Assembly (NCBI GenBank): GCA_945873105.1
Contig: CAMCBW010000018.1
Span: 1 to 64,000, forward strand
Direction: 5' to 3'
Length of the DNA: 64,000 nucleotides
Origin: Tangfeifania diversioriginum
Lineage (GTDB): Bacteria; Bacteroidota; Bacteroidia; Bacteroidales; Prolixibacteraceae
Shown: in pieces, positions 1 to 7,253 of the stretch
Position numbering within the stretch: position 1 is the first letter of the stretch
Layout of the letters: each line of letters starts with the position of its first letter
Position numbers and translations under genes: made by a program
Notes under the pieces: model-generated
Database searches by the model: none
Told to the model about the DNA's origin: nothing
Seen by the model: only the letters and a program-made list of their open reading frames with translations

Positions 1-74
1 CAAAAATCACGGACGGTTAGGCCGGATTCCAGATACTCGTTATAGATGTCGGTGAATTGTCTCGAATTTAACAT
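1..74 (-). CDS. Putative IS66 accessory (TnpA-like) protein, N-terminal fragment
   Basis: The first 24 codons are visible, starting at the ATG at 74 on the minus strand; the gene continues beyond base 1. The fragment contains the pattern F-x2-IYNEYLESGL-TVRDF. This resembles the beginning of the small IS66-associated DNA-binding proteins common in Bacteroidetes, which start with a helix of the form F..LY..Y..SGL.v.dFC. With so few residues the call is tentative; another helix-turn-helix protein is possible. Confidence 0.4.
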   Translation of the reverse strand, partial: MLNSRQFTDIYNEYLESGLTVRDF

Positions 75-149
75 CGCTTGTTCTTAAGTGAAAGCCAAAC
101 CTAAAGAACAAAAGGACAAATTAAAATACAGGGTTTACCGTATGCTTAC
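1..149 (-). mobile_element. Edge of a probable IS66-type insertion sequence (partial)
   Basis: A minus-strand reading frame starting at 74 runs off the window. About 60 bases outside it lies a sequence that reads, on the minus strand, GTAAGCATACGGTAAAC (133-149). Terminal repeats starting with GTAA are usual for IS66 elements, so this may be the right end of the element. Only one end is visible, so the assignment is inference. The rest of 75-266 holds no gene, only the REP-like palindrome at 231-258. Confidence 0.35.
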
Positions 150-230
150 ACCGCATTACCGTTTTAATAACCAAACATTTTTGACCATTGTATTCAATTT
201 GTTTTTAAATGTTGTATTGAATATTCATTC

Positions 231-258
231 GGGCACGGATTACAAATCCGCGCCAGCG
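231..258. repeat. REP-like palindrome, copy 1
   Basis: An imperfect palindrome with arms GGCACGGATT and AATCCGCGCC separated by a few bases. The same core in the opposite orientation occurs at 2964-2991, and half-sites occur near 4806, 4945 and 5846. It lies between the IS-like edge and the 3' end of the gene at 267-1454. Confidence 0.6.
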
Positions 259-266
259 GTGTGAGG

Positions 267-1454
267 TTATTTAATTTCTTTAATTAGCATTCCTTTGTGA
301 AAATCACCTCCACTAATTTTAACAAGTTCTGTTGCCCCAAACTTTGCACCTGCAAAACCTTCCTCTACAGCCAGATAGCGATTATCCCATATTTTCCCAT
401 ATACTGGTCGAACAATACCGATCCGCTTAAAAAAAGTATGCCCATTGTCATCTTCATTTAATTCCAGAACTTCAAATTTGGTATCTTCAGTTACTCCCTC
501 TTTTCTTCCAATATATGCCCGAATTGGTTCTGCCGATACCAGTGGCGTTTTAACTTTAAACTCGTCGTAAGTATGTTGCAGTTGTACAATGGATTCATCG
601 ATTGCCCTGGCACAGACTTTTTTTATAAGTTCGTGTTTTACCACTGCCGGATCAGCTTTTGTATTTATTCCGTGCATGGTAGATTTGCCACTGCTAACTA
701 TGGTTTGTGAGCCAAAGTATTTGATAGTAAATGTCTTTCTATCGCTATCAAACGCAGCTTTTTTTGAATAATCTACAGATGACTTGTCAAACCAATAATC
801 ATTGTAAAATTTGGTTGCAATTTCATCTGACCAATCTAAACGATATAAGTAGGAGGTGATATTTACTTCAAAATCTGCAATGTGATTAGAGGTCACAGCA
901 TGAATTATCTTGCCAAGACCATTAGCCATATATGCCTCTTCCTCTTTGTCTAAATATCGGATATCATTGACAATAATAAAAGTATTGCCAATCAGTTCTA
1001 CACCTGCATCGGCAAGTGTAGCCCTGCCTCTTTTTAACATATCTGCTATTTGTATATTAAAGACCGTAGCATCGTAATACCCACGTTGAGCAACTAATTT
1101 CATGTCAAAACATCCGGTGTTTTTATCTCTGTCAAACCATTTGGCAATCATCCGTCTGCCTATGTCATTTTCAGTTAAAAATGTTTCTATATTTTGTTTT
1201 TGAAGTTCTCTATTGTTCTGTAAGTGAGTAGGGACATAAGCATTTACAATTCGAATATTCAAATTATGATTATCAAATTTATCTGGGATTGGGATTGAGT
1301 TGAACGCCTCAATTATTTCGGGGCAAAACGCTTTTTCTGCATGCTTTATAAGTATAGAATATAGTGAACTACGCCGATACTCTTCAGTTGATTGTGCATG
1401 CAGATTAAAAATGACTGTAACACAAAAGACAATAACCGATATAAATTTTGGCAT
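267..1454 (-). CDS. Secreted hypothetical protein, 395 aa
   Basis: I do not recognise a named family. The protein starts with a signal peptide (residues 1-20, hydrophobic FISVIVFCVTVIFNL, cleavage after LHA), so it is probably periplasmic or surface exposed. The body is mixed alpha/beta without membrane segments or lipobox. The last 80 residues (AYIGRKEGVTEDTKFEVLE and following) look like a small beta-rich domain, plausibly an SH3-like barrel. The next gene downstream in sequence (1558-2364, same strand) is also a secreted protein; the two may form a transcription unit of exported proteins of unknown role. Confidence 0.75.
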   Translation of the reverse strand: MPKFISVIVFCVTVIFNLHAQSTEEYRRSSLYSILIKHAEKAFCPEIIEAFNSIPIPDKFDNHNLNIRIVNAYVPTHLQNNRELQKQNIETFLTENDIGRRMIAKWFDRDKNTGCFDMKLVAQRGYYDATVFNIQIADMLKRGRATLADAGVELIGNTFIIVNDIRYLDKEEEAYMANGLGKIIHAVTSNHIADFEVNITSYLYRLDWSDEIATKFYNDYWFDKSSVDYSKKAAFDSDRKTFTIKYFGSQTIVSSGKSTMHGINTKADPAVVKHELIKKVCARAIDESIVQLQHTYDEFKVKTPLVSAEPIRAYIGRKEGVTEDTKFEVLELNEDDNGHTFFKRIGIVRPVYGKIWDNRYLAVEEGFAGAKFGATELVKISGGDFHKGMLIKEIK

Positions 1455-1557
1455 TTGTTTAATTATCGACTGGCTGATCTGTTAAATAATAAATCACATG
1501 AAGCATTTGATTCCTGTTTCAATACTAGAAATGAATGCCTAAGAAAATTGCTAATTT

Positions 1558-2364
1558 TTAAAAATCCCAGAACACTTCAGGAATTTTGCTTCCTATTTTA
1601 TAGCTTTTTTTGTTTTTTGCTGCATTATTCAATTTTTTGATAAATCTCATATTGTCTTTTGGGGTGAAAATTTCATAATCTTCAGGTATCATAAAATTCT
1701 CATTTGACACATCAATTCTTTTTATTTCTGTTACCAAGAGATATAATGTTTGATCCAATATTTTTGTTTCTTCTACGATGGCCAGACCTGGACGATGGAA
1801 AATTTCTAAATAACATGGGGGCAGAGCAATAGAATCTGTGTACCAATATTCGCTAAAACCAGTTTCTTTCCCATTTACTTTAGTAGAAACAATTGCATTA
1901 TTGCATTTATATCCAGCAAGGTTTTGGGTGTTCTTATCCATGATCTTCACATCGAAAGTACTTCTGGTCATAATTTGCAGGTACTCGGCAATCGTGTATT
2001 TCAAAGCCACTTTTGCAAAAGGGTACGTCGAAATAATTTCACCTTTACCGCAGTCAAAAAGTTGCATCGAGCCATCTTGAGTATTGAACGAAACAAGTTT
2101 GTTCCCTTTTACTTTCATTAAAACTTCAAATTGTCCGTTGACGGTGGCAAAAGTTTCATTGATACCATCAAGCTTCACTACAGATTTTGCTATTATATCA
2201 ACCAACTTTTTTCCTGAATTTATATTATTGATATCTCTTGTCATTTGGTCAAAATCCGTAGAGGCAGCAATTCTAATAACACCTTCAAAAAGGTTTTCCT
2301 GTGCGTAGCTTGGACTTACAAATATCAAACAAGTTACCATAATTGATAAAAGTTTTGATTTCAT
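1558..2364 (-). CDS. Secreted DUF4412/GLPGLI-like protein, 268 aa
   Basis: Has a signal peptide (residues 1-21, cleavage after SYA-Q). The body reads FEGVIRIAA..., then a stretch typical of Bacteroidetes DUF4412/GLPGLI-like envelope proteins: a beta-strand-rich domain followed by NLAGYKCNNAIVSTKVNGK and a C-terminal segment ending in ENFMIPEDYEIF. Proteins of this type are often exported and have no known function; the ENF-x-IPxxY ending is typical. It lies 103 bases upstream of the 267-1454 gene on the same strand. Confidence 0.65.
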   Translation of the reverse strand: MKSKLLSIMVTCLIFVSPSYAQENLFEGVIRIAASTDFDQMTRDINNINSGKKLVDIIAKSVVKLDGINETFATVNGQFEVLMKVKGNKLVSFNTQDGSMQLFDCGKGEIISTYPFAKVALKYTIAEYLQIMTRSTFDVKIMDKNTQNLAGYKCNNAIVSTKVNGKETGFSEYWYTDSIALPPCYLEIFHRPGLAIVEETKILDQTLYLLVTEIKRIDVSNENFMIPEDYEIFTPKDNMRFIKKLNNAAKNKKSYKIGSKIPEVFWDF

Positions 2365-2442
2365 TTCGTTTATTGGTTTAAGTTAGTATTATACTCCTGG
2401 ACAATAATCATTTGCGGCTCAGCAAGGTAATCATGGGATGCT

Positions 2443-2721
2443 TTAGATTAACCTAAAAAGCTGTTCGTAGTCGGCAACATCAGTCAATCGCATTTTACCA
2501 TCAGCGGCTTGAATTTTCAAACCGTGACAATTCGTCACGGTTTCATTACCTTCTTCTAACAGCCTTTGTTTTAGTTTTCTCCAATACACCTGTTGGACAA
2601 TACTATCTGACAATACTCCAACCATATCAACTATTGAAAAATACCATTTTTCACGCACTTCGTCCCAATGGGTGCAAATTTGCATTTTGTTATTCAGCTT
2701 GATTGCAGTTTCTTTGGTCAT
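2443..2721 (-). pseudogene. Bro-N family (phage antirepressor-like) gene, truncated
   Basis: The 92 residues match the start of BRO/Bro-N DNA-binding proteins: WYFSIVDMVGVLSDS, then YWRKLKQRLLEEG, then LTDVADYEQLFRLI. In intact relatives this continues as QSIPSPKAEPFK. Here the codon after FRLI is TAA where CAA (Gln) is expected, the next codons still read Ser-Ile-Pro, and a second stop follows. The gene is therefore broken by a nonsense change plus loss of everything downstream. The relatives' sequence is quoted from memory. Confidence 0.7.
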
Positions 2722-2960
2722 AGCCTGTTCAATTTAGATTCATCAGTTTAATTTTAGGTTTATGCTATCGTAAAGTTAAGCCAAACGATCCAAAAACACT
2801 AATTTTCCAACGCTTAAAATTTTCCGTAACGCTGGAATGCCCCGCTTAGCTTCGGTTTGCAATCTCCTAATTATTTTTTCCTTCCGCAGTCATTTTCGAG
2901 GTGAAGAAGTCAAAGTTGATGCTGAAACTGATCCAAGCCTTGTCGGAGTAAATATACCCA

Positions 2961-3165
2961 CTGGGCTGGCGCGGATTTGCAATCCGTGCCCTCACAACTG
3001 TCACCCTCGCTACCGCGTGATTGCATCGCGTGGTATTCCACTCCACCAAATAACAAAGTTACCGTCCAAAATTCCTTCCTCTCCGGCATAACCGGCAGCA
3101 CTTCAGTGAATTTAAAGGCAAGAATTAACTTTCATTCAACCACGCGATGCCATCGCGCGGGAGCA
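2961..3165. repeat. REP-like block in a gene-free interval
   Basis: The interval 2722-3261 has no credible gene. It holds a palindrome at 2964-2991 (arms GGCGCGGATT and AATCCGTGCC), a GC-rich imperfect palindrome at about 3007-3035 followed by a 40-base conserved tail, and a CACGCGATGCCATCGCGCGG palindrome near 3140-3160. The 3002-3070 part is repeated almost exactly at 5758-5830. These resemble REP elements mobilised by RAYT-type transposases, but no such transposase is in the window. Confidence 0.65.
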
Positions 3166-3261
3166 GGAAAATTAATCCGGTAAAAAAAATCAAATTTTAT
3201 TTTAAAAAAATATTTTAATAAGTTAACTTGGCTGTAATTAAATCAATTCAATCGCAGAGTC

Positions 3262-4401
3262 ATGCTAAAATTTAAGTTAATTACCATTCTTCTTATAGTT
3301 AGTACTATTCTTGTTTATGCCCAGAAAGACAAAGGCGTTATGTCGATGAGTGAGTTTGGATTGCCAAAAAAACGCCCAATCATCCGGATTCCGGGTTTCG
3401 ACGGATACCAAACCCTGAAATGCGATTTCCACCTGCATACCATTTTTTCTGATGGACAGGTTTGGCCCACGATTAGAGTACAGGAAGCCTGGCAGGAAGG
3501 GATCGATGTGATAGCCATTACTGATCATATTGAATACACGCCACACGCAAAAGATGTGATGGTTGATCACAACCGTGCCTATGAAATTGCCGAGGGTATG
3601 GCTGCCGAAAATAATATTATCCTGATTAAGGGGAACGAAATTACCCGGAGTACACCTCCCGGCCATTTTAATGCCATTTTTATTGGTGACTCAAAGGGTT
3701 ATATTGCAGACAGTGACAAAAGTAAAGATAAACAGGCTGTGAGGAAGGCTGCTGATCAGCATGCCTTTATTTTCTGGAATCATCCCGGTTGGAAAGTTAA
3801 TTCTATAGAAGGTTCTTACGAATGGATCGATCTTGTGGACGAGTTGTTTAAAGAGAAGGTTCTGGGAGGAATTGAAGTTTTTAACGGCTTCGGATTTCAT
3901 AAAAAAGCACTCGACTGGTGTATTGATAACAAGCTTACGGTAATGGGATCGACTGATATGCACAACATCGTTGGCTACAGCTATAATTTCGGGGAAGGAG
4001 TCCATCGCACCATGACACTGGTACTTGCCAAAGAACGGACTGCTGCATCCGTACGCGAAGCGCTGGAAGAGGGCCGCACCGTGGCTTGGTCGACAAAGTA
4101 CCTCGCAGGGAAGGAAGAATTGGTCAGCAAACTGTTTTACAGCAGCGTGGAAGTTCATCCAAGCTTCTATGAAAAAAAAGGGAAAGAAAAAAGCACCAAT
4201 TTCTACGAGTTAAAAAACAACAGCGATCTCTATTTTGAGATGCAACTGAAATCGGGCAAAGGAACCCAAAACATTACCCTTTATCCGCAGTCGTCACAAA
4301 TTATATCAGCTCCTGCAGGAGAGGAAAAACTTACCTATGAAGTTGTTACCGCCTTTGTCCGCAGCGACAAAAACCTCCTGGTTGATATTCAGCTCAAGTA
4401 G
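3262..4401 (+). CDS. Secreted PHP-domain phosphodiesterase (Sb-PDE-like)
   Basis: A 379-residue protein with a signal peptide (residues 1-20, ending VYA-Q). The PHP metal-binding motifs are in order: KCDFHLHTIFSDG (about 52-64), ITDHIEYTPH (about 86-95), FIFWNHPGW and a late GSTDMHN. This arrangement fits the Sb-PDE group of PHP phosphodiesterases, which hydrolyse phosphodiesters with a metal cluster; the substrate here is unknown. The C-terminal third is beta-rich. It stands alone, flanked by repeat blocks and decayed toxin-antitoxin genes. Confidence 0.85.
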   Translation: MLKFKLITILLIVSTILVYAQKDKGVMSMSEFGLPKKRPIIRIPGFDGYQTLKCDFHLHTIFSDGQVWPTIRVQEAWQEGIDVIAITDHIEYTPHAKDVMVDHNRAYEIAEGMAAENNIILIKGNEITRSTPPGHFNAIFIGDSKGYIADSDKSKDKQAVRKAADQHAFIFWNHPGWKVNSIEGSYEWIDLVDELFKEKVLGGIEVFNGFGFHKKALDWCIDNKLTVMGSTDMHNIVGYSYNFGEGVHRTMTLVLAKERTAASVREALEEGRTVAWSTKYLAGKEELVSKLFYSSVEVHPSFYEKKGKEKSTNFYELKNNSDLYFEMQLKSGKGTQNITLYPQSSQIISAPAGEEKLTYEVVTAFVRSDKNLLVDIQLK

Positions 4402-4517
4402 CAGAAAGATTAGTATCCTCTCGGTTTGAGGGTAGCCTGAAAATACCGGGCCCCTTGCTGGCGCTGTAGACCTTGATGAAAATATTTATACTTTTTTAAG
4501 GACCAGGGGGAATAACC

Positions 4518-4754
4518 ATGACAACAATTGAACTAAAGAAAGTCTTGATACATAGGATTACCGAGATAAATGACATTTCATTTCTCAAGGCACTAAAGAC
4601 TATTCTGGATTCAAAAACTGATTCGGAAATTATCTCTTTGACCGTTGAGCAAAGAAACGAAATCATTGCCTCCAGAAAAGAGCTAGAGCAAGGTCTTTTC
4701 ATTGAACATGAACTCCTGGATAAAAAAATTTCGGGATGGCTAAGCGAAAGATAA
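4518..4754 (+). CDS. Antitoxin-like small protein of a broken TA pair
   Basis: A 78-residue helical protein (ELKKVLIHRITEINDISFL...) ending in LDKKISGWLSER. Length, helix content and the 19-base overlap with a ParE/RelE-like start fit the addiction-module antitoxins that precede such toxins in Bacteroidetes. Antitoxins of this class bind the toxin with the C-terminal half. Because the toxin next door is truncated, this is probably an orphan. Confidence 0.65.
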   Translation: MTTIELKKVLIHRITEINDISFLKALKTILDSKTDSEIISLTVEQRNEIIASRKELEQGLFIEHELLDKKISGWLSER

Positions 4755-4805
4755 TATGGTCGCACAGAGCCGAGATCAGACTCTTAGAGATACTGGAGTT
4801 TTACC
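4736..4805 (+). pseudogene. ParE/RelE-like toxin, truncated by a repeat
   Basis: The frame begins MAKRKIIWSHRAEIRLLEI, a typical ParE/RelE opening with the first helix, and continues to EFY at codon 23. From 4803 the DNA becomes a REP-like half-site (CTCGCTGGCGCGGATTTGC), and the frame then reads through repeat DNA to a stop at 4927. A ParE toxin needs about 95-100 residues, so the catalytic beta-sheet is lost. I see no remainder on the far side of the repeat block. Confidence 0.7.
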
Positions 4806-4962
4806 CTCGCTGGCGCGGATTTGCAATGGTGAGTGTTCGGAAGATTTCAGAGCCGCCCACCGGGCGGCTGTACAGGCTTCAAATAAGTTGCATAAAGGCG
4901 TCCAGCCGGACGCCTCTACAAAAATAATCAATTTCAAATGGTATAGCCGCGCCAGCGAAGGA
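4803..4962. repeat. Composite repeat insertion inside the toxin gene
   Basis: Bounded by a CGCTGGCGCGG half-site at about 4808 and its inverse CCGCGCCAGCG at about 4945. Inside are two short palindromes: AGCCGCCCACCGGGCGGCT (about 4851-4869) and GGCGTC-CAGCCG-GACGCC (about 4897-4914). The inverted ends suggest that the whole 160-base segment was inserted as a unit. Confidence 0.6.
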
Positions 4963-4976
4963 CAACAACCCAACAG

Positions 4977-5321
4977 TTATGCGTTTAAGAGGTTTTGCTG
5001 ACTTGTGAGCAGATCTTTGATAATCGCATTGATCGACCGTCCGGTCAGTTGTGCTTTTAGTGCCAATTGACTATGTAACTCTGATGGAATCTGGATGTTC
5101 AGCGATCCGCTGAAAGGTTTTTGAGGTTTTATACCCCGCTCATTGCAACTTTCGAGGTATAAGTCAATACCTGCCTCAAAATCAGCTTTCAACTCCTCTA
5201 CTGTTTTGCCTTCGTAAGTAATGACATTCTTGTTCATCCCGATTATCTTGCCAAAAAGAGAGTTGTCTTCTTCACTAAACTCTACCGTTCCCGAATAACC
5301 TTTGTATTTTAAAGTTCCCAT
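4977..5321 (-). CDS. HicB-family antitoxin, orphan
   Basis: 114 residues. The N-terminal half (LKYKGYSGTVEFSEEDNSLFGKI..., then EGKTVEELKADFEAGIDLYL) is the HicB RNase-H-like fold. The C-terminal half (SLNIQIPSELHSQLALKA...GRSINAIIKDLL) is an Arc/MetJ-type ribbon-helix-helix that would bind its own operator. HicB normally sits beside the mRNA-cleaving toxin HicA; no HicA is seen on either side, as the neighbouring DNA is repeat sequence. Either the toxin has been lost or this is one of the solitary HicB-like proteins. Confidence 0.8.
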   Translation of the reverse strand: MGTLKYKGYSGTVEFSEEDNSLFGKIIGMNKNVITYEGKTVEELKADFEAGIDLYLESCNERGIKPQKPFSGSLNIQIPSELHSQLALKAQLTGRSINAIIKDLLTSQQNLLNA

Positions 5322-5422
5322 AATGAGCGTTATATAATTTTGTTCGATGTTAGAAATTCCAGAACTTGCTTCATTACATAGCTTTTTATGGCTGACTAAT
5401 CAAATTATTCCAAGAATTATTA

Positions 5423-5595
5423 AGAGACTGTTTAAATTCTGAAAATCAATATGCCGGAGGTATAATATGTGGGTAGAAAGCAAATGATAGATTGACCATT
5501 TCGTCCCGTACGGGACGAGATTTCCATGAATTGTCAATTTTCTACCCACATGAAATCCCTAGCGGGATTATAAAAATTAAATTTAAACGGTCTCT
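5423..5595. repeat. Nested inverted repeat of about 170 bp, copy 1
   Basis: Concentric arms: AGAGACTGTTTAAATT (5423) with AATTTAAACGGTCTCT (5580), then ATGTGGGTAGAAAG (5467) with TTTTCTACCCACAT (5538). Near the middle is TCGTCCCGTACGGGACGA (5501-5518). The reverse complement matches 53121-53305 over nearly its whole length. The interval 5322-5860 has no gene and otherwise holds the REP block at 5754. Confidence 0.8.
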
Positions 5596-5753
5596 AACTG
5601 GAATGAAAATTAAACAGTATCTAAACAAAATTAGGTAGAAATATCCTAATCCTGTGATTCAAGAACCTTATATTATCCGGGATCAGCAAAACTTCCATCT
5701 CTCACCTCCTTTGACGCGGAATTACTACTCCATGCTCCAGCATTTTGGCTTAA

Positions 5754-5858
5754 GTGATAGCCTCGCTACCGCGCGATTGCATCGCTTGGTATTCCACTCC
5801 ACCGAAACACAAGGTTACCGTCAAAATTCAGTTCTCCCCCTCTGGCGCGGATTTGCAA
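5754..5858. repeat. REP-like block, second copy
   Basis: About 70 bases (5758-5830) match 3002-3072 with only a few differences, including CGCTACCGCG, GATTGCATCGC and TGGTATTCCACTCCACC. A half-palindrome TGGCGCGGATTTGCAA follows at 5842. The block ends at the stop codon of the GH76 gene. Confidence 0.7.
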
Positions 5859-5860
5859 AG

Positions 5861-7129
5861 TCAAGGCAATGGCTTTAGCAGACACATGGCTTCCATCAGC
5901 ATGCACCCCGACAGGTGTGGAGTAAGTGACACTGCATCCCCGGCGGCTGGAGCCTTGTGCCAATTTCCTCCAAAGAGCATCGTTTCCCGGTTCAGTCCCT
6001 CATCGGCCAGCACAGTAGCACAGTGGGTGAGGTAGGCATGGAACCTGGCCCTGGCATTGGCATCGAGGTCAGGTTCGTTGATGAGCCTCACAAAATAGCG
6101 GAAGAATATGCCATTGAAAAGTCCTCCATCGCCGGAGGTTGAATTGCCCAATACACCACCGTTTAACGACATCTTTTCAACCACATAGCCGGCTGCTTTT
6201 ACGGCATCCGACAGGTAGGCCCTGTTGCCTGTAATTTTATAGAGCTCATGTGCAGCGCCGATAAAGGTTCCCTGGTTGTAGGTATAGCTGGCATGGCTGA
6301 TGTTTCCGTTGGCATTCATGTTGTCAAAGATTTTACCTTCGGTTGGTTCAAAGAGCCTGCTCCTCAGCCAGTCAAATATTTTGGTGGCCTCTTCCAGGTA
6401 GGCTTGTTTTGGTTTCTTTCCAGGATCCGGAAGGTTGTCGTACTGCTGGTAAATTCTGGCTGCTATGATGGCTGCCGGGCCATTGGAACAGGCATTCTTC
6501 GACTTTTTCACATCTGTTTTCCAGGTAATTCCCCCATACCAGGGAGCCTCCGAATCCGGTCCCCAGGTGGGCCAAATCCAGTCGTTGTATATTTGCCGGG
6601 CTTTTGCAAAATATTCCGGCCTCCCTGTCGACTCGTACATCCGAAGTTGCGCCAGAACCATCCATTCCATGTCGTCCACGAATACATTCCACCAGGGATC
6701 TTCCTCCCTACCGGAGAAGTTGAATGTTGGGGCACCTTTCCACCACAGGGGGAAGAAATCGAGATAATAGGGATCAGAGGTGCGCAAATAGGCATCCACC
6801 AGTACATCCATGGCATGTGCCTGCGGCCAGTAGTGGTTGGTGGTCATGTTGGAGAGATCACTCCCGTAGTTGAAGTAGTACCTTTCGGGATATCCTGGAA
6901 AGCTTGCTCCCCAGAAATGGGTGATCAGCGCCCTGCTCATACCATCGGCCACTCTCTTCCAATAAACAGGATCCCTTGGGGGATCGGTGGCTTTGGCTAC
7001 CAGAGGATCACTTTCTACCGCAACTTTACCGGCATTGGATGGAATTTGCGCTATCCCCGATGACCAGGACACCAAAGCCAAGGTTATCAATAGTAAAACT
7101 CTCTGCATGGCGATGTTTTTAATGAACAC
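5861..7129 (-). CDS. GH76 family alpha-1,6-mannanase-like glycosidase, secreted
   Basis: 422 residues from the first ATG; the Met at 7108 gives a cleaner signal peptide (MQRVLLLITLALVSWSSGIA-Q) and may be the true start. The catalytic double aspartate of GH76 is visible in NVFVDDMEWM (Asp152-Asp153 counted from the first Met). The (alpha/alpha)6 barrel segments NHYWPQAHAMDVLVDAYLR and GRPEYFAKARQIYNDWIWP are also typical. GH76 enzymes cleave internal alpha-1,6-mannosidic bonds of mannans; the exact glycan cannot be told. No SusCD pair or regulator lies beside it; glmS is 124 bases upstream on the same strand. The stop codon abuts the REP block. Confidence 0.85.
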   Translation of the reverse strand: MFIKNIAMQRVLLLITLALVSWSSGIAQIPSNAGKVAVESDPLVAKATDPPRDPVYWKRVADGMSRALITHFWGASFPGYPERYYFNYGSDLSNMTTNHYWPQAHAMDVLVDAYLRTSDPYYLDFFPLWWKGAPTFNFSGREEDPWWNVFVDDMEWMVLAQLRMYESTGRPEYFAKARQIYNDWIWPTWGPDSEAPWYGGITWKTDVKKSKNACSNGPAAIIAARIYQQYDNLPDPGKKPKQAYLEEATKIFDWLRSRLFEPTEGKIFDNMNANGNISHASYTYNQGTFIGAAHELYKITGNRAYLSDAVKAAGYVVEKMSLNGGVLGNSTSGDGGLFNGIFFRYFVRLINEPDLDANARARFHAYLTHCATVLADEGLNRETMLFGGNWHKAPAAGDAVSLTPHLSGCMLMEAMCLLKPLP

Positions 7130-7140
7130 AGTTGGTCCAC

Positions 7141-7170
7141 AACAACACTTCAGTTCAGGATGGTGTTGTT
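7141..7170. promoter_or_regulatory. Inverted repeat in the GH76 leader
   Basis: AACAACAC (7141) pairs with GTGTTGTT (7163) around a 14-base centre, just upstream of the GH76 start. It could be an operator or a leader hairpin; there is no T tract to make it a terminator. Confidence 0.3.
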
Positions 7171-7253
7171 AGAACGAAGTTAAGCAAAGATCGCCCCTGT
7201 TGCGGCAAAAAAAACCGACCTGCAAAAAAATATCTTCTGACAACTTTGTCGTA

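Noticed and set aside
2867-3101. Short overlapping frames in the 2.9-3.1 kb interval
   Set aside because: They are translations of the REP-like block and its flanks in several frames.
6248-7063. Long plus-strand open frame opposite GH76
   Set aside because: It is antisense to a gene with clear GH76 motifs, and its translation is rich in Pro/Gly/His without a fold.
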